64,000 nt of DNA from Balanoglossus misakiensis (lineage: Eukaryota; Hemichordata), in NCBI GenBank assembly GCA_040954595.2, contig CM082576.2, positions 15,686,001 through 15,750,000 of the forward strand, written 5' to 3'. This document shows, piece after piece, positions 38,601-49,052 of the stretch (positions are counted from its first letter, which is position 1; every line of letters begins with the position of its first letter). Below the pieces are notes generated by a model. The model was not told the origin of the DNA. It saw only the letters and a list, made by a program, of their open reading frames with translations, and ran no database searches. The translations under genes and the position numbers were made by a program.

Positions 38601-38856
38601 GAAATTTTTGGGATATCGGAAGAGGCTACTGTTATGCGAGGATTAATTTTCGCGTTCTCATATACCACTAACTGCATCTCCGAAAAACATTTTACGCGAC
38701 TTTTCATTTTTACATTTATTGCTCGCGAAAATAACCCGTTTTACAGTATTTTCTGCCTGTTTATCTTTGCCATTTTAATTGGCTGGCTTTGATCTAAATA
38801 TTTTCTGTTTTGAATTTGTCTGTTAGGTGGTCTACACTTTACTGTCACAACTTTGA
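32660..38856 (+). CDS. KATNBL1: KATNBL1, katanin p80 con80-like regulatory protein
   Basis: Nine coding exons give 329 residues (human protein about 304): 32660-32797, 33064-33122, 33572-33638, 34382-34603, 35503-35669, 36226-36324, 37301-37414, 38131-38224, 38827-38856 (TGA). All have GT-AG borders and consistent phases. Residues 1-162 are basic then Ser/Asp-rich (KSPDKRKAAVK, SERSDSTTDSDD), as expected of a disordered nuclear/microtubule-targeting tail. Residues 163-329 form the katanin con80-like helical domain: MMKIMTTRKFGLRAAETFW, ITVDLLPFLTK, LGACHDLLPTLRRLI and AALDMLITILKHWWKQF. In the family this domain binds the N-terminal part of katanin p60 ATPases and tunes microtubule severing; there is no WD40 propeller here, as is normal for KATNBL1. 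An AATAAA-type signal (CAATAAAAAT) follows near 39161. An apparent exon at 34708 breaks the frame and was left out. Confidence 0.92.
36869..37107. mobile_element. Foldback MITE family A, truncated copy
   Basis: This is the right half of family A in the KATNBL1 intron before exon 37301-37414. It has the internal hairpin words and the right terminus GACTTTGTCCCT-TTAA. The left arm is missing. Confidence 0.85.
37589..37786 (-). mobile_element. LINE C-terminal zinc-finger remnant
   Basis: A 65-codon reading frame ends CPVCGRALQARISLISHLLTH plus a few residues. It is a C-x2-C..H-x3-H finger with the ARI(S/G)LISH signature that closes the ORF of many animal non-LTR retrotransposons. It lies inside a KATNBL1 intron on the opposite strand, is GC-richer than its surroundings, and has no adjacent reverse transcriptase. 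It is most likely a 5'-truncated retrotransposon tail. Confidence 0.65.
38566..38748. mobile_element. MITE family D, copy in last KATNBL1 intron
   Basis: Left TACTGTACGTAAAATGGG and right AACCCGTTTTACAGTA are near-inverted ends flanked by TA. The second copy is at 25092-25306. It is about 180 bp long and ends 78 bp before the last coding exon. Confidence 0.75.
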
Positions 38857-40461
38857 AAGAAGATTGGAAGACTTTCTGCCAAGTGTATTGCTGGCTATTC
38901 CATCCTTGTGTGGTTTGTGTGTTTGCTGGACTCTATGTATGCACTGTGAAGTGTGTATAATCACTCACTTTCAATTTTAACATTTACTTTCCGTCCCATG
39001 GTACAGACTTTGTTACCAAGGCAATGGCACTATGACAATGACGACTGCATACATGACATTATTGTTCAAATATTTAAGATTTTAAAGTATAGTATATTGG
39101 AGGATAGTGTTGGACATAAAACAAAAAGGCAAAGCTTAACACCTCAAGGAATAACTGCTCAATAAAAATTAGTATGCTCCATGTTGAGCCATTTGTCAGA
39201 TAGGACAACACTAAATACTGTCGATGATACTAGGATGGTAATCCACAACTATGACTTTAAAATGCAACCATTTGCATCATGATGGGATCTGTTCTGGTAT
39301 TGACTATACAAACAGTACTGACTATGTGGTCTACTGTTATGGTCAGTGTTGTTACTTTGACATATCTGTACCAATTTCTTTCAAAGTTGGTACTGTAGTG
39401 CAATTTAGGATGTATAATCAGTAAAATTGAAAGTACATGTATTGTCATTTCTTTTTATTGAAGATTTTTGGTTCCTCTTTTATAAGCAATGCATAATAAA
39501 AATATGTAATAAAATGTAGGGGTCACCATGCTTGTTTTCGAAATACAAGGCCATGAATTTAGTCAATAGTCGACAAAAACTGCTGAATCAGCATTTTTTC
39601 GCCATTGGTTTGTATATATATGGGCAAAACATTTAACAAAGTTTATCTCAAAATAGAGCGTGGTGACCACAGAATTTTATTTGACCAATGAATTTATTTT
39701 TTACTTGACTGAGCTGTGTGTAAAATATCGTGAAAATGACAATAGTAGAAGTGAATTTTCTAGCAATTTCAACAATCCCACGGAGAGAGACACATACGCA
39801 CAAGTTTGCGTAGTTTACCAGTTTATGTTCTGCACAATAGATATACAATACAATGTATGTAATTACTGTTTCACTGTTCCCACTGCCATTTATTTTGCTC
39901 ATTTTCTTCATGCCAAAAATGAGTGCATGGCCACCAAATCAGAACCTGTTTCTGTCAAGAGAGCTCACTTACTTTATGTGCAGGACTTCTTTATTTTATG
40001 AAACACTTCAAAATGGCTTCCGTTACAAAGATTTTGTATTTAGCCAGTCAAAAACTGATGAGAACGTGACTAAATTTGAAGAAATGTACCTCTCTGTCTA
40101 CACTGATATCATGTGTATGGAATTGATAATTGTTCTTGTAAGGTGCTGCACAGAGCAGACCTTGGAAGGGTATTTTCTTCGAAATTCTAACCAAGTATAT
40201 CAAACATTTTCACATACATGTAGACTTAGGAAGTGACAAATGTCAATAATGCAAGATATACCGAAAACCTAGTAGGCACAGTTTTGCTGACAGTGTAAAT
40301 AAGTTGTTCATACTTAAAGCACCAACAGTTATATGGGGCGACAGTAATACTGTTTATTTCAAGTAGATTTTCCTAAATATACACTCCTCAAGCTATAAGA
40401 AAACAAACAAAAACTTCTGGTAATGGACGTTGTGATGAGACCGAAATTAATTTCATAGAGC
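38857..40461. other. KATNBL1 3' flank with a decayed MITE C copy
   Basis: The KATNBL1 3'UTR runs to about 39180. A diverged copy of MITE family C occupies about 39412-39840 with its right terminus lost. The two overlapping plus-strand ORFs at 39660-40236 begin inside that copy and have no recognisable domain. Nothing else is supported. Confidence 0.55.
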
Positions 40462-40772
40462 CCTCTGATGTAGCCTGGCCCCAGACCAGTGTGTTTTAGA
40501 TATATAGAAATTCTACACACTGGCCTGGCCATAGAATAAACCATCTGAATTTTTCAAGATCTGCATGTCAATAGAACTCAAAATTGGCCGTTACCATGGA
40601 ACAAATGTTGCTAATTAATGCTAATTATTTTCCTACTATTAGCAACGCCCAGGTCATTGCTCTGGCCAATCAGTAGTTGAAAAATTCAGATAGTTTATTC
40701 TATGGCTAGGCCAGTGTGTAGCATTTCTATATATCTAAAACACACTGGTCTGGGGCCAGGCTACCTCTGATG
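40462..40772. mobile_element. Mutator-like foldback element with 9-bp target duplication
   Basis: The element 40471-40763 starts TAGCCTGGCCCCAGACC and ends GGTCTGGGGCCAGGCTA. It is flanked by an exact 9-bp duplication, CCTCTGATG (40462-40470 and 40764-40772). The arms are about 95 bp and nearly identical, including CACACTGGCCTGGCCATAGA. A nine-base duplication with long inverted arms is the Mutator (MULE) pattern. There is no internal ORF. Confidence 0.88.
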
Positions 40773-41288
40773 ATAAATACCGGTATATCTTTGGTGCAAA
40801 CAATTTTATTGATATTGCCAAGAACTTTATTTTGTCACAGCAAGACCATGAATGAAATGCAATTATTTCGTGTGAAACTTTTTCTTACCATTGATTTCAG
40901 AAAACACTTCCTTGTCACAGAGTTTAGCAAAAGTATCTGCCAATGGATAAATGCAGATGTTAAATTTAGGTCACTGCCTCCATTTTACACAACTATGTCT
41001 GTCCATTTGAAATTGAATACAGGATCTACTAAATGCTTTTGAACTAGAATCTTTCAAGTGATCGTGATCTCAAAGCAAGAATATATGTTCATTTACATTG
41101 CAATTTCTTGTTCTTCTTATAGTCATTAAACTTTTTTTATTCACTTTACAAAGACAAGCTTCGTTTTATGATGTGTGTATGCTTGAACATATATGTGTGT
41201 CCTCCTCGCTTTTAAAATAAAAGGCTTTAATTGCCAAACCCGATCTAACCCCTCTCACCCATGCTGATAGCCATGTACTCACTGTGTA
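40773..41288. other. Spacer without a supported gene
   Basis: This AT-rich stretch holds one 90-codon plus-strand ORF (40770-41042) with no recognisable family. I see nothing else here. Confidence 0.4.
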
Positions 41289-42084
41289 AGGCTGCATTCA
41301 CAAACACCTCTGGAGGGGGGGGCGGGAGAATTCAATTTTTTTTACCGCTAATTTTCACATGCCCCCCCGCCACACAACCCGAAATATTTTCAAATCCCCC
41401 CCTTCCGTACTGCCAAAATTTTGAAATCCCCCCCCCCCCCCATTTTCTTTCACAGAGCAAAACACATCTATCTTGTAAAAAAGAAAAACAGCGTTCCCAT
41501 GAAAAGAATTTGAAACTGATGTTTCCCCTCATCAGTGGGTATTAAAACTGAACATTGTTTTTATTGTTTAAGTATTTGTATTCTGTGTTGAGAGACATTG
41601 TAAACCGAGAATTGAAGGGGGTGGGTTTGGGAGGGGGTGTCCCCCTCCCACGTAAGAAAATTTTATAAAATACAGAGCTCAAAGCTGCATTTTAATGAAC
41701 CCAGCAAAAGCAAATTAACTCAACTACCGGTATGTTGGGGAGGACAAATTAAACCGTCGCCGCTCAAAGTTATCATGGGGTGGGGGCAAGTCCCCTGACC
41801 TGGGACACTAGATAAAGCAGTAAATGATTGAAAGATGTTGATGAATGGAGGGGGTGGGTGTGGGAGTGTCCCCCTCCCACATTAGAAAATTTTGTAAAAT
41901 AAAGGGCGCGAAACTGCATTTTTGTGGACTCAAAATAAATATTTAGTCGTCAAAGTTTTCAAGTCCCCCCTTTCAGTCCCTAAATTATTTCAAATCCCCC
42001 CCCTTACATACCCTCAATTTTTTCAAATCCCCCCCTCAATTCTCCTGCCCCCCCCCCCTCCAGAGGTGTTTGTGAATGCAGCCT
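41289..42084 (+). mobile_element. G/C-run inverted-terminal element, copy 1
   Basis: Ends AGGCTGCATTCACAAACACC and GGTGTTTGTGAATGCAGCCT enclose about 796 bp full of C-runs alternating with TTTTCAAATCC-like words. It is preceded by TA and followed by AA. Apparent ORFs across it (41261-41545, minus 41332-41532) are proline/glycine artefacts of the runs. An inverted copy is at 42839-43648. Confidence 0.88.
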
Positions 42085-42457
42085 AAGCGTGCCTAAATAT
42101 AGCTTGGATATATTTGCATAAATTACTTCTCATGTTCTTTTGAAGTTGAATAGAATAAACGTGAGTCTATTAAAGTTTGGGAAGTTTGTATTCAGTTTGC
42201 CAACAAAGTGGGAAAGGAAAAGACAATAACACTGCCAGGAGTCTACTACCTCCATGATGGACCAGAAAGCAATGGCTATTTTATTTCATTTCATATTCTA
42301 TGTTCACAACTGCTATGCTCCCATCAACTGGGGAAACTAAATGATTGAACTTTCTGTTTGAACAATTCATGTATTTTTTTTGCTATAACTCCTACACTAC
42401 TATAGTCAGCACATGACTGGTATACACTTGAAAAGGGAGAACTTCTAATCTAATCTT

Positions 42458-43798
42458 CTACCATTCGAAGTTGAGATCAGTCCCGTCCATTCTTTGTTCA
42501 TAGATCTTCTCGAACTCTTTATTCTGAGCCACAGTGAAATAGTTTTCCCAGTCACCAACTATACCTGAAATTAACAATACGAGATTACAAAATGTTCTTA
42601 ACGAATGGATAGAATGTACGTATAATGTGACATTTTAATCTTTTTTATCGTTTATTTTGACAATTTCTTACACAATGAGGGGAATTACATATGATGACCG
42701 ATCATGCCCCCCAAACAACGCCCTCTATGACAAAGACAAGCGACACTCAGTCACACGCCCTGGCCAGCTTCCCGCTTCTGTGTAATGCATTGGCTAAACC
42801 AAAAATGGCGATTTGCAAGTAGTGTACCTTTTCTTATAAGGCTGCATTCACAAACACCTCTGGAGGGGGGGGGGGCGGGAGAATTGAGGGGGGGGGGATT
42901 TGAAAAAATTGAGGGTATGTAAGGGGGGGGGATTTGAAATAATTTAGGGACTGAAAGGGGGGGACTTGAAAACTTTAACGACTAAATATTTATTTTGAGT
43001 CCACAAAAATGCAGTTTCGCGCCCTTTATTTTACAAAATTTTCTAATGTGGGAGGGGGACACCCCCTCCCACACCCACCCCCTCCATTCATCAACACCTT
43101 TCAATCATTGACTGGTTTATCTAGTGTCCCAGGTCAGGGGACTTGCCCCACCCCATGATAACTTTGAGCGGCGACGGTTAAATTTGTCCTCCCCAACATA
43201 TCGATAGTTGAGTTAATTTGCTTTTGCCGGGTTCATTAAAATGCAGCTTTGAGCTCTGTATTTTATAAAATTTTCTTACGTGGGAGGGGGACACCCCCTC
43301 CCAAACCCACCCCCTTCAATTCTCGGTTTACAATGTCTGCCAACACAGAATACTAATATATGTACTTAAAAAATAAAAACAATGTTCAGTTTTAATACCC
43401 ACTGCTGAGGGGAAACATCAGTTTCAAATTCTATTCATGGGAGCGCTGTTTTTCTTTTTACAAGATAGATAGGTGATGTGTTTTGCTCTGTGAAAGAAAA
43501 TGGGGGGGGGGGATTTCAAAATTTTGGCAGTTCGGAAGGGGGGGATTTGAAAATATTGGCGGTTCGGAAGGGGGGCATGTGAAAATTAGCGGTAAAAAAA
43601 ATTGAATTCTCCCGCCCCCCCCTCCAGAGGTGTTTGTGAATGCAGCCTAAAACCTTTCTGTCCCAAGTACGAGTTTACGGTCGAGTTTTCTTTCATATTC
43701 TTGAAAGAACGGTGTTCTAAAATTATGTCTTCTGTGTCTTCAGTCAGTTTAACATCAAGGAACCGAGCAGCTTCCTTTAATAGCACGTCTCTTGGATT
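42458..43798 (-). CDS. Cytosolic sulfotransferase (SULT), last two exons only
   Basis: Exon 43798-43654 (48 codons plus one base, reading [16 protein letters not shown]..) is followed by exon 42564-42458 ending in TAG. Phase 1 is kept across the intron. The join gives the SULT C-terminal signature: an [19 protein letters not shown] stretch, then [13 protein letters not shown]. In the family the K-G-x2-G-D-W-(K/R)-N segment binds the 3'-phosphate of PAPS; here GDWEN has Glu for the usual Lys. The substrate-binding part and the TYPKSGTTW P-loop exons are absent. The 850 bp upstream before the receptor gene contain no matching exon, so this is either a truncated gene or one whose 5' exons lie beyond or within the opposite-strand receptor gene. 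The reading frames are intact. Copy 2 of the G-run element fills the intron, starting 5 bp inside the donor GTTTT. Confidence 0.82.
42839..43648 (-). mobile_element. G/C-run inverted-terminal element, copy 2 (inverted)
   Basis: About 810 bp with the same termini as 41289-42084 but inverted internal order, for example GAGGGGGACACCCCCTCCC blocks and a G-run near 43503. It is flanked by TA on the left and AA on the right. It lies in the SULT intron, its right end four bases from the splice donor. Confidence 0.88.
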
Positions 43799-44654
43799 CT
43801 GTGATGAACAGTTTATACACAGTGTATTTAATATCAGTCACGAATACGTGTCTAGTGCTTATGAAATGTAAACACTTTTGTCGCATGCATAATTATTGTG
43901 TGTATAATGAAGGAGCGCAAAGTTCATGAGCAATCACACTAGTTTTACCATTCATTGAAATGGTTAACGAACGCACACGGAAAACTAATAAAGCAGCAAA
44001 CTGATGCACAACACCATTTTTTGTTTTGAAAATGATGTCATGTTAATAAAAGAGTAAATATCCCAATAGATATTTAAAAAGAAAAACCTAGACCACAAAT
44101 ACAGTGTGCAGTTCGTAAACAAAATATAACTTTACGGAAGCTTCACTAACACAATGCAGACACGGCGTGTGGTGAACAATGACATCACAACTATCCTGGT
44201 ACATGTACTTCGATGGGAATTCCCTTGCACATACACATTCAAAGCTAAAAAACGGAAGTAAATAAATTGAAAAAGCGAGGCTGTCTTCATTGAGCCGAAC
44301 TACGACGGTGGACTTGATTTCCGCATAACGGAGTGGTCAATTGAACGTCGACGCTATCTCCGCTGGCGAACGGCGCTGAGTATAGGCCTAGTCGGAGATC
44401 CAGCGAGCCCGAACAAACTTTGTTAATTATATTTATCGAAGTTATTGTTGGCCTTTTCACGTGCATGTCACGATTTTTCTACCAGTTCGTGCTACACAAA
44501 ACCCTTTCAACGGTAATTGTGTTATCACAACCCCTGTTTCCATTTAGCGTCGATGCGTTTCCGGCTTCGCTGTTTGATCGTCAAGCAACCGACGTTGGGG
44601 TAACTACGTTAGTGTCACTACAGTTGTTACGGACTGTAGCAATATCAAAAAGCA
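43799..44654 (+). promoter_or_regulatory. Upstream region of the receptor kinase
   Basis: The section 44280-44400 is CpG-rich relative to its surroundings (GACGGTGGAC, GTCGACGCTATC, GGCGAACGGCGC). It probably contains the start region of the receptor transcript, 250-370 bp before its ATG. An 82-codon plus-strand ORF (44420-44668) overlaps the true start codon in another frame and is not favoured. The section 43860-44270 is AT-rich and featureless. Confidence 0.45.
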
Positions 44655-47600
44655 ATGGATCTCCTTAACCGTTTGTCCTGGGTAAGCCTCCTGATTACTC
44701 TGTCGGGTAAGTTTGGTTTTACGTATACTGTACGTATATTGTAAATGGACCATGCATTTCGCTTTTTTATTTCCACTAAAGTTTACTAAAGCTAAGGGAG
44801 CATTCGTTTTTTACAGGGAAGGGGGTGGCGGTGGAAATCAGGGGGGGGGGGTTTACTTTTACAAAGCAGTTTTTTGTGGGGGGGGGGGACAAATTTTATA
44901 ATCAATGGTTTGGGGGGACAATTTTTACAACAGATTTGTATGGAATTATAGCAAAAAACAACAGAATTGACCGTAAAGTGTATAAAATAGAATACAAACA
45001 TGTCTTTATTCTGTGTGATCAGGTGACAACAAGTACACTTTTGATCACAAAAATAACATTTTCAGGCTGTATCATGGCAATATTATGACATACATCACTT
45101 TTAAAACTCTTTGGAAACTGGAAAAATAGCTACATTCCGAAATACGGATATATGGAGTGTTTGCAAAGATTTTCAGACTTTGTTATAACATACACTCAAA
45201 AAAACAGGATTATATAGATAAGAACACAAATATAGATAAGAACACCAATGGGAACCTAAAAGGAATCTAAAAACCCTTGTACAAAGCATTTGTACAAGTT
45301 GTATTAAAAAATACTGTCATATTATTGCATATGTACCACAGTATTCCAAGCGGCCCGTGCAATAATAATTCTGGTATTTTTGCGAGCTCATATGCAAATG
45401 AGCCTCCAGAAGAATAAGATCCCCCTTTTCCCCTTCAATCGATCGTATCTTTCACAGTTTAACCCTCGTTCTGTTACACAATCACTCGGAGTTCATATAA
45501 ACCTCCGGAGGATATAACAAAAGAATGCTCCCTAAAGCAGAAGTTATTTCCGCTCTGTCGATTAGTGTTGGCCGTTCGAGTGGACACACACAGACACCAT
45601 AGTACCTTGATTTATCCCAGGAGTAGCATCAATGATATAATGACAATTTCATTTTTGCTGATATGAACTACAGACGCGAATGGCGATAATACATATTGGA
45701 CAATATTCCTATTTCTAGACGGGTACTGGACTCGCTGGTTTGATGAACCCAAAAGAACGTATGGTGACCTCGAAATGTTGAAAAACAAGCGTAGAGCGTT
45801 TCCTCATTTAATATGCGACAACCCGTCGGCCATTGAAGTAAAAACGTCTCAGGGTTTACCAGCTGCTCAGACAGGAGAGCGATTCTATCAGTATGATTCC
45901 CTTGGGTTCAAGTGTTTGAATGACCAGCAGGATGACGGTATGTGCGAAGATTACCAAGTGAGGTTTTGCTGTCCAGGTAAGTTATTCGATGACTGTAACT
46001 GATAAAATACAATATTTTCATTGGGAAGAAGGTAGTTACGAAAGATAAATAACATATAAAATGTGTTATATTCATAGCACGACGCTTACAACTCCCAATA
46101 TGCTAATTTGGTTTATCATAGGGGAATTTGGGGCCACTACGTGCCTTACAGAGGAAGAGTTATACAGATATCCCAAAAGTAACAATGTCAGTCTCTCCGT
46201 TTATGAGGTAATGTAATTAGCGAACCTGTAGTTAATGTTGAGGGATTACGGATTTTATTTCGTTTTTATTCTTTTTGTATCATTAACTGTTTGCAACATT
46301 TAATGGATAGATGTATAGATGTATGGCTGTAGAGGTACGTGCATGGATGCATGTATGTATACCTGTATAACGCAGATGTGTGTACCAATATAATAGATTA
46401 TGTTTCCATCTCCAGAACTTGAGCATAGGAAGTCGCGTATTTGTATTTGAAGAATGGAATACAATATCACCAAACATGACTTTCCACCTCGTCTATGGCA
46501 ATGACGTAAGTAGATATTGCACGTCAATGCAACTTAGAGATTATTCTCTCAGTGACTGGAAACAGAAAGACCAAAAAAATAATTATTATAATAGACACAC
46601 CTTCCATTCCGCTTGCAGACACGAAAGTGAAAAATAATTATTATAATATACACACCTCCCATTCCGCTTGCAGACACGAAAATGAAAAAAACTTTCCAAA
46701 ATGAATAATCGCTCTCTACCAATTATTCATTTTGGCGAGATGTTCACTCTCGTATCATACAAGAGGGGTGGAAGTTGTGTGTGGTTGAACGTTCATTCAC
46801 TACATATACACATGTACATTAACATAAACGGTGTGTTGTATCAAACATAATTAATGGAAAAAGGGCAGCGAGAGAGAAAGACTTTGTCCCTTTAACAGAA
46901 GTGTTCGTATGTGCAATCATCTTTCCCTGTTTCACATCCATGCATGGCTGTCAAACCTGCAATTCTATACCAAGTTTAACAGGTTCGGTGTAAGCGAAGA
47001 CAACAAGGCTGTCGTTGTAGCGAAGCATCTTGATGCCAAAATTATGCCAGATTTTGATCTAATTATCCACGCATATCAAGTGAGTATCAAAGTCTCTATA
47101 ACCAGTTTTCATGCTTTTCCATGATCTTTTTCACATTACCGGCGAGAAATGCACATATACGAACACCCGAACGCCCACTCATTTATATTGAGCTTTGCTC
47201 AGTCACATTTTGCTTAAAATAATCAAATAATTTCCGAGCTCAGAATAACCCGTGTGCCATATGTCAGCCATACAAAAACCAGAAAGATTGGTTAGCTTTT
47301 GTTTCATAACAATTGCAAAATTTGTAAATAAGTTGTTCTGGTAAGTCGGCCATGTTTTACCACATGCAAAAAGTTGCATATACATGTAGGAACACTTCGA
47401 AGGATTTACACTGCGACAAGACCATTCCTTATATGTCAAACATAGCAATACACCCTGTTCCACTGTATACAAAAGTTAGTGTGTATAGGTGAACATCACT
47501 GAAACCGTAGACCGGAGTGTCTTCTTTGCTGCCGTTCGTATCAGAACTTACGCGCCGGTATTGTGGAAAAGATAATATTAGATAGAAAGGCGATGACACT

Positions 47601-48998
47601 CATTATAAAAAAATCTTAATATCAAATGTGTTAATATATAGTGGAAAGTTTGCTTTTTGTCTCATAGAATGCAGACATACGGGCATTCGGAATACATATC
47701 CACGTAATCGATATAGATGACTGGCCACCATATTACAACAAGACCTGTGCAACACCGGTTAGGAAAGAGGTGAGAAATTATTTTATGTTGACACACCTAT
47801 AGAAAAATTTAAAATACATTATAGACGCCGTGTTATGTTCCCCTATGTTGTAGCATGCGATATTTCTATCACGCGATAACTTCAACAATTAAGCATAAGG
47901 CATTTCATCAAAACAGTCATGTATGATATCCAGAAACTGACTTACGACCTAACTGGTCAAATGTGTAAGAGATGATAAATGTAATTAAATGAGGCCACAA
48001 ATTTCAAAACTGTGTTTCCGGTAACACGCCCGCCAGAAATAGTACAGGCGGCTAGGAAACATTTTAGTTTTCAATTATGCTTTGGACCCGGTGCTCATAT
48101 TGGACTGTACAATGTAATGGTTATCTCGCTTGTATTCACGTTTCACTAAATCTCGGGGGAATTTCTCAGAATTGGATAAGAAAATGGGGTCGGGGTAGGA
48201 CAAGGTAACAAGAAAATACTTTTTTTCTTGGCCTGAACTTAATGTTGTTCAGTCAACAGATCATAGTCAACAAGAGCTAGTCACTAAATTGGATTATTCA
48301 GAGAAATAGTAGCATATGTGTGCCTGAATGTCAAATTAATATCTTCACTTTCAGTCATTTTAGACAGTAAAATTATAAATACAACCTGCAAATGTCTACA
48401 TAAAAGTAAATTGCATAGAAACGAATAACAAATTAATCTTTTATTGCAAATTTCTTCAGCAAAGTACATGGCCTTGGTTAGGAAAAGTCTTATTAGACGG
48501 TAAACCTATTTATGAGGGTTTGGACAAGACGTTCACATATATGGATGTTGGAGTGGTAGTTGATGCCAACAATTCAATATGTAAGTTGGTTAATATTATC
48601 GTATTTACAGTGCCTATATTACCTATATGCGCTATTGTTCCAACAGGGAATATGTTTGGTCAATATCGAGTGGTATTCGAGTGATGTGGTCATATTTGAC
48701 GAATCCCTATAGAATTAAAATTTACAACTAATTGGAAGTGTTCATCAAGTATGAATGTGTACTTTATGCAAGTGTATACATGCATATGGATTTGAAACGG
48801 TATATTGTCTGAAAACATGTCTTATTACACGTTAAAATAATATTTCAGGCAAAGGTTCATTAAACACGCACACACTTCAGCAGATTATTGGCCTGTGTAC
48901 CGAATTCGTCCATACATACGTACGTACGTACGTACGTACGTACATACATACATACATACATACATACATAAATACATACATACATACATACATACACA

Positions 48999-49052
<54 letters not shown>

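Noticed and set aside
39648-40236. Three overlapping ORFs of 87-127 codons
   Set aside because: They overlap or start in a decayed MITE copy also present at 6.7-7.1 kb; no domain or splice context.
41261-41545. 94-codon plus ORF and 66-codon minus ORF rich in Pro or Gly
   Set aside because: They span C-runs of an inverted-terminal element; the same sequence recurs inverted at 43.5 kb.
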